Of a DNA stretch of 64,000 nt, positions 1 through 10,482 are shown piece after piece. Both the position numbers and the translations under genes were made by a program. Positions within the stretch are counted from its first letter, which is position 1; each line of letters opens with the position of its first letter. Under the pieces are notes generated by a model. It ran no database searches, had not been told where the DNA came from, and worked only from the letters and a program-made list of their open reading frames with translations. This DNA is from Siphonobacter sp. SORGH_AS_0500 (lineage in GTDB: Bacteria; Bacteroidota; Bacteroidia; Cytophagales; Spirosomataceae). Where the stretch lies: assembly GCF_002838835.1 (NCBI RefSeq), contig NZ_NHPP01000009.1, positions 124,001-188,000 on the forward strand, in the 5' to 3' direction.

Positions 1-1056
1 AGGAGAAAGCTTCACCTTACCCGAACGGAACTGACCAGGCTGACCAAAACCTTCCGCAACTACTACTTTGTTATTGACTTTCAGGCGAGAAGTACCTCCG
101 GCTGAAAGGTAAAAAGTATATTCGCCTTCCGTGGGGATTTTTACTTTGGAAATAGAAACCAAACCGAAATTATTCGTCAGGTTAGCTACGTCCCAGGTTA
201 CCTCTGGACTGCTTCCGGTGTTACTGGCCTTGAGCTTCGAGAAATCAGGAATTTTAGAAAAGGCATCATCATTACTAGGTTGATACACCTTATAAGCATT
301 TCCCGTCAGTTGTAAGGGTTGTGCATTGTAGTTGCGGTACGTCATGTTTTTGAACGCAACCGCACCGTGATCTCCCTGAATCATTATGGGACCTTTGGCC
401 GCTTCTTCTTCTGAGATGGGGCCGCCCGTAGGACCTGAAAGTTCTACGTTTTCCTGAACTGTAACGCCGTTGAGAACCAGTTTAAGTACCTTGGCATTTT
501 CAATCTTTTTGCCGCTAGCATCAAAACGGGGAGCCTGGAAAGAAATTTCCATGTGTTGCCAAAGTCCTGGAGCCTTACCTGCGTTGACGCGGGGAGCGTG
601 TCCTTCGTATAAACGGCCCGAAGGCAATTCACGACGCTTGTAAATACCGCCTACATCGCCGTAAGTAGGCACGTTAACGCCCCAACTATCAAGCAATTGA
701 ATTTCGTAACGTCCTTGCAAATAGAAACCTGAATTGGAATGCACGGCCATCATAAAGTCAAACTCAAAATCAGCATCACCGTGCTCGAAAGCCGTCAGTA
801 AATTGGCCCGGTTTTTATCACTGGGCTGATTCACTAAAACGCCCGATCCGGGCTTGGTCGTTAATACTTCTTTTTGCTGAAGATCTGCGGCTGCGTCCCC
901 GACAATCTTCCAATTGCCAGCATTGGTGGGACGAAACGCACTCATGTCGGTTAGGGTAACAGGTTGAGCAGGGGTACCGAACTGAGCCGAGGCTATGGTG
1001 CTCAATCCAGCCACAAGCCATCCGGCAGCCCATAGCCCAAGAAGAGGTTTTTTCAT
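1..1056 (-). CDS. DUF1080 (3-keto-disaccharide hydrolase-type) secreted protein, 3' end cut by window
   Basis: The reading frame is open from the ATG at 1056 to the window edge (352 codons, no stop), so the C-terminus is missing. The first about 24 residues form a signal peptide ending ASAQ, so the protein is exported. The main part (about residues 35-245) has the look of the DUF1080 / 3-keto-disaccharide hydrolase fold, a concanavalin-like jelly roll, including FYLQGRYEIQLLDSWG and a late GPIMIQGDHGAVAFKNM segment. The residues after about 275 resemble a PA14-like beta domain (EGEYTFYLSAGG). DUF1080 proteins usually act on sugars or sugar derivatives in the periplasm. The substrate cannot be told here. 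No partner gene is visible on this side of the edge. Confidence 0.85.
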   Translation of the reverse strand, partial: MKKPLLGLWAAGWLVAGLSTIASAQFGTPAQPVTLTDMSAFRPTNAGNWKIVGDAAADLQQKEVLTTKPGSGVLVNQPSDKNRANLLTAFEHGDADFEFDFMMAVHSNSGFYLQGRYEIQLLDSWGVNVPTYGDVGGIYKRRELPSGRLYEGHAPRVNAGKAPGLWQHMEISFQAPRFDASGKKIENAKVLKLVLNGVTVQENVELSGPTGGPISEEEAAKGPIMIQGDHGAVAFKNMTYRNYNAQPLQLTGNAYKVYQPSNDDAFSKIPDFSKLKASNTGSSPEVTWDVANLTNNFGLVSISKVKIPTEGEYTFYLSAGGTSRLKVNNKVVVAEGFGQPGQFRSGKVKLSP

Positions 1057-1144
1057 GTTAACGTTGAAATGTGAAAGGTAAACAACTACAAAACAAAGCA
1101 GTTTTACAATCTTTTCAACTCATGAATCTCCCAAAAAATTAAAC

Positions 1145-2187
1145 TTATTCTACTCTAATCACAATTTCACTCGTTTCGGCTAATGCTGTGCAGGTTAGAA
1201 TCTCACCCTCAGCGAGTTCTCGCTCGGTTAATACGTCATTAATGGTCATTTTAACCCGTCCTTCCTGACAAAGAGCGACGCAGGTACTACAGCGTCCACC
1301 CCGGCAACTGTAGGGCAATTCAATGCCTGCTTTCAAAGCTGCTGTGAGGATGTAGGTTCCGGCTTCTACGGCTAATGCATGCGACTGCTGACGGTAATGA
1401 ATCGTTACTTTAGAAGCAACGCCAAAGCCTTCGGGAACCTGAGGTGTTACCATCGGAATCACAAAGTTTTCCTTCCTGATTGATTCTGCGTCAAAACCCA
1501 TAAAAATGAGCACGATGCGAACCATTCGCATGTAATCTTCAGGGCCGCAAATGTAAAATTCGGGCTTCCCCCATCGAGCGTGATGATACTGATTGACAAG
1601 TTTTTCAAGTAAGGTATTATTAAGCCGTCGCCCTGCGGCATCTCCCCCCGGATTACTCCAGATGTGTTCAATGAACAAACGGTTGGGATATAACTCTTGC
1701 CACTCTCCAAGTTCAGCTAGAAAAATAGTGCTACGTGGATGGGTATTGCTGTAAATAAGAACAACCCGGCGATCCGGCTGTTGGGTTAAGACGGCTTTTA
1801 AAATCGAAAAAATGGGTGTAATGCCACTCCCTGCTGCAAATAGGAAGATATCTGACTTTTCCTGCGAAGGCGAAGCCAGCGTAAAGCGACCTGAAGGGGG
1901 CAGGCTGTTGAGAATTGAACCTACCTCCAGGGTTTGCAAAAGCCAGCGGGAAATTTCTCCATTAGGCACTCGCTTGATCGTTAATTTAACGTCCGTATCT
2001 ACTCCTGGCGTAGAACTCAGCGAATACGAACGTCTGATTTCATGGCCTCATGAATTAATCCTAGCGTTAAAAACTGCCCAGCCTCGTAGGACAGGCCCTG
2101 ACCATCCGTGGGCTCAAGCGTATAGGTTTTACTTTCTAAGGTTTCATTCTGAACTGCCTTTACTCGCAGTTGAATCCAATCGGCCAT
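1145..2187 (-). CDS. PaaE-like ferredoxin reductase (FAD/NAD + 2Fe-2S), frameshifted in this sequence
   Basis: An N-terminal FAD-binding domain, a central NAD-binding domain (FAAGSGITPIFSILK) and a C-terminal plant-type 2Fe-2S domain are present. The cluster ligands are visible as SCRGGRCSTC plus a later LTC. Such proteins pass electrons from NAD(P)H to an oxygenase or other acceptor. The ATG at 2187 (MADWIQLRVKAV) is followed by an in-frame stop after GLIHEAMKSDVRIR. Moving one base at about 2044-2045 (GG for an expected GGG) restores HEIRRSYSLSSTP, the conserved FAD-binding RxYS motif. The whole span is 1043 bp, one short of a multiple of three, giving 347 aa after repair, a usual length for the family. 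No oxygenase partner lies next to it. Confidence 0.85.
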
Positions 2188-2868
2188 TTTGTTAATTATT
2201 TAATCAAATTCCTGAATTACTAATTCCTGCTGACATAGGGTTGTCAGAACCACCATCTATTTTTGACTTTACCGTCCAACGTGAGTTAATTTTATAACCA
2301 ACCGTATCATTGAACCTGCCATTTTCAGTCATTATTACTTATTTTGTCTAAAAAAATATATTTTAAACAAATTAAGCAACTATCATGCTTGTTTTAAAAG
2401 AATATTTACGAACTTTCGAACCGATTCAGCCAAATTCTCTAATAACCTCAATTCTATGTATGTTTCGATCTTTTCTTATCCTTTCATTGGCCTGCGAAAG
2501 TAGGTGTATGGGCTAGTACTATTCTTCGTAGACCATCCCTAAAAATCCCCGTTCCACCCAAAGCGGTATTATACGAAATTTTCCAGGGAGATCTTTGTAT
2601 GCCAGTCGTTTCATGAATCGGTAACACGCTCGTTAGGCGACCTGACCCAGCTAAGTTTCAGACTGAATTACTAGTATCACTAAAAAGCCCCTTGTTGACT
2701 ATTACCAGGAGTTCTATACACCTCTCTGTCTACTCCTCAGGTAAGCCAACGTACCCAATGGCTTAAGCAGCTTTCTGGCTAAAGTCCGCAGGGCATTACT
2801 CTCGTTTTCCTCTATTTATCCGCCGCTTCAGATTACGCATCTGAACTTGTGCACGACCACCATTCCCA
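2188..2868. other. Intergenic region without recognised gene
   Basis: About 680 bases between the reductase start and the TolC start. The left half is AT-rich and should hold the reductase promoter. The right half has more balanced composition and is partly open in one frame (after a stop at 2742), but it has no ATG and I recognise no protein in it. No clear hairpin, repeat or RNA gene was seen. Confidence 0.5.
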
Positions 2869-4238
2869 ATGAAAAACTCTATCTAAATCGATGGGGCTTA
2901 CTGCTGTGTATGCTTTGGGCAAGTTATGGCAGTTACGCTCAATCTGCTTTTTCACTCCAACAGGCCATTGAATACGGCCTTAAAAACAACCGAAACGTTA
3001 CCAATGCTCAGTTGGATCTAGCCATCGCCAAGGCCCGCATTGGCGAAACCAAGGCCATGGGTCTGCCTCAGGCCAACGTGGCTCTGGGCCTTTCGCATAC
3101 CATTAAGCCGCAACCCTTTTTCATGCCCCCCGGCATGAGCTTTATTCCCGGCGAGCCTGCTCCGCCGGGTGATGAAGAACTTGCGTTGGCTTTTGGCGGG
3201 GTTCGTTACAACTCCAGTGCCGTGGCTAGTCTGAACTGGCTGTTATTCAGTAACTCGTATTTACTGGGCCTTAAAGCCGCGAAAGTATATACTGATCTGT
3301 CCAGTAAAAACATTACCGCCAGCAAGATTACGGTGGCTGAAAACATTACGAAGGCGTATTATGCGGTTTTAGTCAATGAAGAACGCTTGAATTTGCTGGA
3401 AGTAAACGTGCATCGACTCGATACATTACTGCGGGATACGAGGGCTTCAAATCTGGAAGGGCTCGTTGAGAAAATTGACGTACAACGCATTGAGGTGCAG
3501 CGAAACAACCTGGTCACCGAGCAGCAAAACGTGCAACGGTTGCAGGACCTGGCCTATATTCTGCTCAAGTATCAAATGGGTCATCCGCTGGACCAATCCT
3601 TTGAATTAAGCGAGAAACTAGCCAAGCTTTCTTTTTCTGAAGAAATGATTCAGGCTATTAAACGCCCTTTCCAGTACGGCGACCGCATTGAATATGCTAC
3701 ACTTCAAACTCAGCGGGATTTACAGACGATTGATGTTAAAAACGTTCAGCGGAGCCTTTGGCCTACCCTTTCTTTGCAGGGAACGTATGGGTATTATAAT
3801 GGTCGTCAAAGCATTGCCCGTTTCATTACTCGTCCCTGGTTGGATGCGGGATCCATTGGTTTTGCTATTAATGTTCCTGTGTTTGATGGTTTTACCCGCC
3901 GTTACAAGCTTTCTCAATCGCGAAGCAATCTTTTGAAAGTAGAAAACAATATGGAGCTTCTTAAGCAAAGCATTGATCTACAACTAAGTCAGTCCGAAAT
4001 TCAGCTTCGCAATTACTGGTTTACGCTACAGGAACAGCAAAAGAACCTGGATTTGGCTCAGGAAGTCCTCCGGGTTACCCAAATCAAATACAAAGAAGGC
4101 GTAGGCTCCAACATTGAAGTCATCAACGCCGAAGCCAGCTTCCGCGAGGCCCAGACCAACTACTATACGGCTCTTTACAACGCCATTGTGGCTAAAGTGG
4201 ATCTCGACAAAGCCGCCGGAAAGCTCTACGTCGAATAA
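2869..4238 (+). CDS. TolC-family outer membrane efflux protein, frameshifted at its signal peptide
   Basis: Outer-membrane channel of a tripartite RND efflux pump. It has the two OEP repeats typical of TolC (SLQQAIEYGLKNNRNVTNAQLD near the N-terminus, a second repeat ending in DLDKAAGKLY). The uninterrupted frame can only start at a TTG at 2847. The ATG at 2869 followed by five A is a better start: with six A it reads MKKLYLNRWGLLLCMLWASY then GSYAQ, a textbook signal peptide that joins the main frame. I therefore place the start at 2869 with one lost A at 2872-2876 (456 aa after repair). First gene of an operon with the adaptor (32 bp downstream) and the pump. Confidence 0.9.
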
Positions 4239-4270
4239 TCTCATCTCCTATCATCGCAAGAAATACAATC

Positions 4271-5394
4271 ATGAAAGTCACCTACTTATTTATTCTCACA
4301 GCTCTTTTAGTCGCTTGTTCTCAAAAAAAAGAAGGTCTGGAAGGTAAGAAAGAAGAGTTAGCGGAACTAAAAAGTGAGCAGGCCGAAATCAACACTAAAA
4401 TCAAAAAGCTGGAAGGTGAAATTGCCAAGCTTGATCCTAAAAAAGCCGAAGAAGCAAAAGTAAAAGCCGTCTCGGTTCAGCCGCTGCAAGCCAGCACGTT
4501 TGAACACATGATTGAGGTGCAGGGCAGCGTTGATGCCAAAAATAACGTACAGATCAGTCCTCAAGCTTCGGGTGTAATCAAAGCCATTCTGGTCAAAGAA
4601 GGCGATGCCGTGGGCGTAGGAACCACCTTGGCCCGCATTGACGATAGCATCTTGAAGGAATCCATCGAAGAAACCAAAAATCAACTTTCGTTGGCTCAAA
4701 CGCTTTATGACAAACAAAAGCGGCTCTGGGATCAGCAAATTGGTACGGAGATTCAGTATTTACAGGCTAAGAATAATAAGGAGGCCCTGGAAAAACGCAT
4801 TGCAACCCTACAGGTTCAGCTCAACCAATCGCGTGTATCTGCTCCGATTGCGGGAACGGTCGATCAGGTAGACGGCAAAGTGGGTATGATGGCTACGCCC
4901 GGCGTGCCCTTAATGCGAATTGTGAATTTGAGTAGTCTGAAAGTAGTTGGAAAAGTGGCGGATACGTACGTGGCTAACATCCGCCGGGGCGATGCGGTAA
5001 CAATCAAGCTCCCCGATGTGAATAAGGAAATTAAGGCCAAAATCACGTTTGTTTCCAATACCGTTGATCCGCTTTCCAGAACTTTTACCATCGAAGCGAC
5101 CCTGCCTTCGAACAAGGAGTTCAAGCCTAATATGCTGGCTCAAATGCTCATTAATGACGTAACTAAACCTCAGGCTTTGGTAATCGAACAAAACCTGATT
5201 CAAATACGGAAAATGGGCAAGTCGTGTATGTAGCCGTGCAGGAAGGCGGTAAAAAAATCGCTAAAGCCAGACCAGTAAAAACGGGGCTGAGTTACAACGG
5301 CAAAATTGAGATTACCGAAGGCCTTTCTGCGGGTGACGAGCTTATTACGGTAGGCTATCAGGAGTTAACCGATGGACAGCCCATTAGTTACTAA
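4271..5394 (+). CDS. RND efflux periplasmic adaptor (membrane fusion protein), frameshifted
   Basis: Lipoprotein adaptor joining the inner-membrane pump to TolC. The signal ends in a lipobox (LLVAC). A charged coiled coil covers about residues 20-60, then barrel-sandwich (VQGSVDAKNNVQISPQASGV), hairpin and beta-barrel domains follow. The frame stops early at 5233 after LIQIRKMGKSCM. Restoring one A at 5202-5204 gives LIQNTENGQVVYVAVQEGG and continues to GDELITVGYQELTDGQPISY with a stop at 5394, the normal C-terminal domain of the family. The span of 1124 bp is one base short, so 374 aa after repair. Between the tolC and pump genes of the same operon. Confidence 0.9.
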
Positions 5395-5418
5395 TCTGCC
5401 ATTTAACCTTCATTCGAA

Positions 5419-8400
5419 ATGAAATTCGAAGAATATAAAACCCTCGGTTTTACCAACTGGTGCGTGGAAAACCGAACCACCGTCTACATCTTCACGGTAA
5501 TTATTACCCTGGCGGGATGGCTGGTTTACAGCAATTTGCCCAAAGAGCAGTTTCCCGATATTAAAGTTCCGCAGGTTTACATTAATACGGTATACTTTGG
5601 CACGGCTCCCGCCGATATTGAAAACCTGATTAATAAGCCCATTGAAAAGCAGTTAAAATCGCTCAATGGGGTAAAATCAGTGAAGTCTAATGCTCTCAAT
5701 GATGTATCCGTCATTCTGGTAGAATTTTTGCCGGAAGTGAATTCGGAAGTAGCCCTGCAACGGGTTCGCGATGCGATTGATAAGTCCAAGCAGGATTTGC
5801 CGGTGAAGCTTGATGCGGGTCCTACCGCTCAAAACGTAGAGTTTTCCGAGTTTCCAATCATGAACGTGAATTTGGCGGGTAACTTCCCCCTGCAAAAACT
5901 CAAGGACTACGCCGAAGATTTACAGGATGCTTTTGAAGGTTTACCCGAAATCAGCCGCGTAGATATTGTGGGAGCTTTGGAGCGGGAAATTCAGATCAAT
6001 GTGGATTTAGCCCGCATGCAATCTTCCGGCTTAACCTTCTATGATATTCAACAGGCCGTTCAGGGCGAAAACATTAATATCTCGGGTGGTGAATTAAATG
6101 TCAACGACGTCAGAAGAACGCTTCGCGTAAAAGGAGAATTCACGGATGTAGCCCAAATGCGGGAACTCCAGATTCGCACCTCTACGGGGGCAACCGTTCG
6201 CCTGGGCGATGTGGCTCAGGTAGAAGACAGTTACGAAGAGCGGCAGGACTTTGCCCGTCTCAATAATAAATCCGTTGTCACGCTAAACGTAATCAAACGG
6301 GCGGGAACTAACCTGATTTCTGCCTCGGAAGGCATTGAAAAAATCATCGAAGAATACAAGACCAATCAGTTGCCTGCGGGACTGAACGTTATCATTACGG
6401 CTGATCAGTCCGAGCGAACCAAGGCCGACATTCACGATTTGATTAACACCGTAATTCTCGGCTTTATCTTCGTAGTGCTTGTGTTGATGTTCTTTATGGG
6501 CGTCCGCGATGCCATCTTCGTCGGGCTTTCCGTGCCACTTTCAACGCTCGTAGCCTTCGTCTGTTTTCCGCTGGTTGGTCCCTTAATTGGTTCGGTCTTT
6601 ACGCTCAATACGCTGGTATTATTCGCTTTCTTACTCGGCCTTGGCATTGTGGTAGATGACGCAATTGTAGTTATTGAAAACACGCACCGACTGTTTAATC
6701 AGCATAAAGACTGGGACATTAAGCAGGCCGTCAAAGCAGCCGCGGGCGAAGTATTCGTGCCCGTACTCTCAGGAACACTGACGACCATTGCTCCTTTTTT
6801 CCCACTCTTATTCTGGCCGGGCATTGTGGGAGAATTCATGAAGTTTCTACCCATTACCCTCATCATTACCCTGTTTGCTTCGCTTTTTGTGGCCTACGTC
6901 ATGAACCCGGTTTTTGCCGTAACTTTCATGCAACGCCACGACGATCAGCACGGGGCTCACGTAGAGGTCAATCATCGCAAAGCGATATTCAAGCCTACGA
7001 TCAGCCTGTTAGCAGTAGCTTTGGTAGGTTACCTTATTCACCGTGGTGTCGGTAACTTCTTTATTTTCCTTTTGCTGCTGTATTACTTTAATCATTTTAT
7101 CCTGACGCCTCGAATTCTGGTGCCTTTTCAGGAAAGAATGTTACCTAAACTTCAGCATGGCTATCGCAATCTTATTAGCTGGGTCATTACGGGGTATCGC
7201 CCGGTCTTTGCCGTGGGAGCAGCCATAACTTTACTGATTATTTCCTTTATAGCCGTAAGCATTCGCCAGCCAGCAGTCGTATTTTTTCCCAGCGGCGAGC
7301 CTGATTATGTCTACATTTATAACGTCATGCCGGTGGGAACAGATGCGGTAGTTACTGATAAAACCACCAGGGAAATCGAGCGACGGGTCTTTAAGATTCT
7401 CCAGGAGAACAAAGCCATGGGAGCCGTGAACTCAGTTATTTCCAACGTGGGTAAAAATGCAGGAGATCCCTTCAATCCCGACCGCTCAGACACGCCGCAT
7501 AAGTCAAAGGTTACCATTGCTTTTGTGAAAAGCGTGGATCGGAATGGCGTTTCTTCCCAAGCCATGCTGGAAAAAATCCGCACAGCCGTACAGGGCATTC
7601 CAGGCACTGAAATCTCGGTCGAACGCGAGCAAAACGGGCCAGCCACGGGTAAGCCCATCCAGATTGAAATCTCAGGTGATGAATTTGAGCCTTTGATGAA
7701 GATTGAGAAGGAATTTCGGCAAAAAATTAAGGAAGCGGGTATTGAAGGAATTGATCAGCTAAAATCGGATTTAATTACCAACAAACCCGAAATCATCGTT
7801 CAGATTGATCGCATCAAAGCCGAGCGGGAAGGCATTAGTTCTCAGCAAATTGCGGGTTCAATCCGAACGGCTTTATTCGGTCTGGAGATCAGTAAATTCC
7901 GCGATTCCAAAGATGAGTATCCCATCATGCTTCGATTAAAACCCGATGATCGTAGTCAAATTGAACGACTCTTGAGTCAGGAAATCGTCTACCGGGATAT
8001 GAACATGGGCGGTCAGCTTCGCAAAGTTCCTTTATCAGCTGTCGCAACCATTAGTTACTCCACCACCTACAGCCAGATTAACCGTAAAAATCAGCAGCGG
8101 GTTATTACCCTAAGTTCAGATATCGTACCCGGAGCCAATGCCAACGCCATTAACCTGCAAATTACCCAGGTAATGAATCAGATGGAATTGCCCAATGGCT
8201 ACCACATTCAGTTGGGTGGCGAGCAGGAAGCTCAGGCTGAAACGACAGATTTCTTAGTCGTAGCCTTCCTCGGAGCAATTATGCTGATTTATCTGATTCT
8301 GGCCACGCAGTTTAACTCGGCGGTGAAGCCCATTATTATTTTCAGTACGATTCTTCTTTCGCTGATTGGCGTATTACTAGGCTTTTCGATATTCAATCAA

Positions 8401-8862
8401 AGTTTTTCAGTAATCATGTCGGGCGTAGGGATTTTCGCCCTGGCTGGAATTGTAATTAAAAACGGCATTCTTTTGATTGAATTCACCGAAGAGCTTCGTC
8501 AGCGGGGGTTTCCCTTGAGAAGAGCCATCATCGAAGCGGGTGGCATTCGCATGACCCCCGTGCTTTTAACAGCCTCTGCCGTAATTCTGGGTCTGATTCC
8601 GTTGGCTATTGGCCTGACCATCGACTTTGCTGGTTTTTTCTCCGACCTAGCCCCTAACATTGTGGTCGGTGGAGATAGTGCCGTATTCTGGAACATCCTG
8701 GCCTGGACCATTATCTATGGGGTTATTTTCTCGACCATCCTGACACTGGTTATCGTGCCCTGTCTCTATTACATCAATGAAAAAGTACGTATGAAATGGT
8801 TTGGTAAAGTAGATCCAGCCGAAGGCATGACCATGCCTGAATCAGCAGAAGCCGCTATTTAA
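5419..8862 (+). CDS. RND efflux pump permease (HAE1/AcrB type)
   Basis: Intact 1147-aa inner-membrane proton-driven exporter. It has the twelve-helix RND plan: a TM1 segment near residue 20, a large periplasmic domain, the TM4 signature LGLGIVVDDAIVVIENTHR with the two Asp residues of the proton relay, a second periplasmic domain, and a closing TM block. The residue pattern points to hydrophobic or amphiphilic drug export rather than metal export. It starts 24 bp after the repaired adaptor stop and ends before a strong hairpin terminator, so the three genes form one transcription unit. No dedicated regulator is visible beside it. It carries an insertion near residues 510-575 with extra hydrophobic helices, which some Bacteroidota pumps share. 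Confidence 0.96.
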   Translation: MKFEEYKTLGFTNWCVENRTTVYIFTVIITLAGWLVYSNLPKEQFPDIKVPQVYINTVYFGTAPADIENLINKPIEKQLKSLNGVKSVKSNALNDVSVILVEFLPEVNSEVALQRVRDAIDKSKQDLPVKLDAGPTAQNVEFSEFPIMNVNLAGNFPLQKLKDYAEDLQDAFEGLPEISRVDIVGALEREIQINVDLARMQSSGLTFYDIQQAVQGENINISGGELNVNDVRRTLRVKGEFTDVAQMRELQIRTSTGATVRLGDVAQVEDSYEERQDFARLNNKSVVTLNVIKRAGTNLISASEGIEKIIEEYKTNQLPAGLNVIITADQSERTKADIHDLINTVILGFIFVVLVLMFFMGVRDAIFVGLSVPLSTLVAFVCFPLVGPLIGSVFTLNTLVLFAFLLGLGIVVDDAIVVIENTHRLFNQHKDWDIKQAVKAAAGEVFVPVLSGTLTTIAPFFPLLFWPGIVGEFMKFLPITLIITLFASLFVAYVMNPVFAVTFMQRHDDQHGAHVEVNHRKAIFKPTISLLAVALVGYLIHRGVGNFFIFLLLLYYFNHFILTPRILVPFQERMLPKLQHGYRNLISWVITGYRPVFAVGAAITLLIISFIAVSIRQPAVVFFPSGEPDYVYIYNVMPVGTDAVVTDKTTREIERRVFKILQENKAMGAVNSVISNVGKNAGDPFNPDRSDTPHKSKVTIAFVKSVDRNGVSSQAMLEKIRTAVQGIPGTEISVEREQNGPATGKPIQIEISGDEFEPLMKIEKEFRQKIKEAGIEGIDQLKSDLITNKPEIIVQIDRIKAEREGISSQQIAGSIRTALFGLEISKFRDSKDEYPIMLRLKPDDRSQIERLLSQEIVYRDMNMGGQLRKVPLSAVATISYSTTYSQINRKNQQRVITLSSDIVPGANANAINLQITQVMNQMELPNGYHIQLGGEQEAQAETTDFLVVAFLGAIMLIYLILATQFNSAVKPIIIFSTILLSLIGVLLGFSIFNQSFSVIMSGVGIFALAGIVIKNGILLIEFTEELRQRGFPLRRAIIEAGGIRMTPVLLTASAVILGLIPLAIGLTIDFAGFFSDLAPNIVVGGDSAVFWNILAWTIIYGVIFSTILTLVIVPCLYYINEKVRMKWFGKVDPAEGMTMPESAEAAI

Positions 8863-8875
8863 GGCTATGAAAAAG

Positions 8876-8915
8876 AAAAGCGGGCTTGTCTATGAGTTTA
8901 GATAAGTCCGCTTTT
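8876..8915 (+). terminator. Intrinsic terminator of the RND operon
   Basis: A 17-bp stem (AAAAGCGGGCTTGTCTA against TAGATAAGTCCGCTTTT, with G-T wobbles only) and a 6-base loop, ending in a T run. It lies 14 bp after the pump gene and just before the convergent hydrolase gene, so it may work in both directions. Confidence 0.85.
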
Positions 8916-8929
8916 TGCTTAGTCAATAC

Positions 8930-9849
8930 TTACTTTTTTAAAGGCACCCATTCATAGAGCTTTCCTTTCTTTCGAATATAACCCATCCCTGGAAAATCAA
9001 GGTGAGCTCCGGCAATCAGGTAATGATGAGTAGCCGCCTGCTCCAGCAGTTTTTTTCGCTGAATGGCCGCAGCCATTGTATCCCGATCAAAGTAGGTGCT
9101 CAAGCAGGGTTCTCGCAGTTGAATCGGAGCTGAGTGAATGCCGTCGCCAATAAACAACAGAGTTTCTGTCCCACTGCTCAATCGGTAATGCGTATGACCC
9201 AGGGTATGGCCGGGACTCGCCAGGGCTGTAATGCCTTCCAAAAGCGATGATCCAGCCTGAAAAGTCTTCAAGCGATTTGCTTTTGCATAAGCATCCACCA
9301 CCCGACGGGCCTGAATAAAACCTTTTTTCTCGCTTTCGGCAGCCGCATCCTGCTGGGTTTTACTTAGCCAAAATCATGGTCTACCTGGTTTACATAGAGC
9401 GTTGCCTTAGGAAAAACGCGTTTTCCTTGGTCAAGTAGACCATTGGAGTGATCAGCGTGAATGTGGGTTAATAAAACTACATCAATCTGAGAAGGATCAT
9501 AGCCCGCCCTCTTTAAATGAACAGGTAATTGACCCAGCGAAGAGCCCATGCTACTACCCGCTCCCGCATCGATTAGAATCAGTTTTGATCCGTGTTTAAT
9601 CACGTACGCATTCACCGAGACGGCCACGGGATTCTTCACCCGGTCCAGATTTAATAAACTATCGACCACGCCTTTTTTAGCCTGGGGAATCAGGGCATTA
9701 AAGTTCAGGGTAATCGAGCCGTCACTCAGAGCAGTAATCTCATAATCATGAAACGCATAAGAAAAGAAACCAGTCGGAGCCAAAACGTGTTGGGCACTCA
9801 GGCCCGTAAAACCGAATATCCCGGCAATAAATAATAGTAAAGTTTTCAT
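8930..9849 (-). CDS. Secreted MBL-fold metallo-hydrolase, frameshifted
   Basis: Metallo-beta-lactamase-fold hydrolase with a signal peptide (MKTLLLFIAGIFGFTGLSAQ). The zinc-binding HxHxDH motif is visible as THIHADHSNG, and a later GHTLGHTHY carries another metal His. The frame breaks at VNQVDHDFG. One extra T in the run at 9370-9373 gives DHDFWLSKTQQDAAAES and joins the second half (from VVDAYAKANRLK). The 920-bp span is one base short, 306 aa after repair. This subfamily includes lactonases and other periplasmic hydrolases, and the substrate is unknown. It is divergent from an HxlR regulator that could control it. Confidence 0.9.
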
Positions 9850-9992
9850 TGGAAGTTATAAAAAGGGGGTATCACCCAGTTACACTTCCAAAAATCGAGG
9901 GATAAAACGAATCCTTACCAGCAGGGAAATTCGATTCAAAGGGGGAAAAAATTAACCCTATCTGAAGATGAAGCTCTTACTAAACAACCCTT

Positions 9993-10376
9993 ATGTACGA
10001 AACAAAGATTCCTAAACATTACAATTGCGGCATAAGCCTGATCATGGAAATTATTGGTGGTAAATGGAAAGCGGCCCTGATTCTAGCCATCTCCCGGGGT
10101 ACGCACCGTCCCTCTGATTTACAACGCTATCTCACCCAGGCTTCCAGACGCGTATTAAATCTGCAACTGCGGGAATTGGAAAACCACGGCATTATTCGTC
10201 GCATTATCTACGCTGAAATTCCGCTTAAAGTAGAATACGTACTCACCGATTTGGGCCAGTCTCTGCTCCCTGTTCTCCAGCAAATGGATTCCTGGGGATT
10301 TAACAATCGGGAGCAGTGCCTGGAAGTTATTCGAAAAGAGGGACCAGTGCCTGCGGCTGAACACTGGTGCTCCTAG
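9993..10376 (+). CDS. HxlR-family winged-helix transcriptional regulator
   Basis: A 127-aa DNA-binding regulator with the HxlR signature: an early Cys (YNCGISLIMEIIGGKWKAAL), the winged helix (HRPSDLQRYLTQASRRVLNLQLRELENHGII) and the LTDLGQSLLPVL wing end. HxlR proteins often sense reactive electrophiles, oxidants or quinones through Cys. It is transcribed away from the MBL hydrolase across a 143-bp gap, where GGAAGT and ACTTCC half-sites near 9851-9892 could be an operator, though this is only a guess. Confidence 0.9.
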   Translation: MYETKIPKHYNCGISLIMEIIGGKWKAALILAISRGTHRPSDLQRYLTQASRRVLNLQLRELENHGIIRRIIYAEIPLKVEYVLTDLGQSLLPVLQQMDSWGFNNREQCLEVIRKEGPVPAAEHWCS

Positions 10377-10398
10377 CCTTTTTAATTCATAAAAAATC

Positions 10399-10440
10399 AG
10401 GTTAGCTAACTCTTCTTATAGATGAAGAGTTAGCTAACCT
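10399..10440 (-). terminator. Terminator between HxlR and ferritin-like genes
   Basis: A perfect 16-bp inverted repeat (AGGTTAGCTAACTCTT and its complement) with a 10-base loop. The T run (six T) follows on the minus strand, so it mainly stops the ferritin-like operon. It also lies just behind the plus-strand HxlR gene. Confidence 0.8.
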
Positions 10441-10482
10441 GCCTATTGGGTCTTCAAAGGGTTTTAAGCCCTCCCTTACTGA

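Noticed and set aside
1812..2195. 127-codon plus-strand frame opposite the ferredoxin reductase
   Set aside because: Shadow of the reductase frame; the minus-strand protein is clearly homologous to a known family.
2847..2868. TTG start for the TolC gene
   Set aside because: The ATG at 2869 plus one restored A gives a proper signal peptide, whereas the TTG gives non-signal residues.
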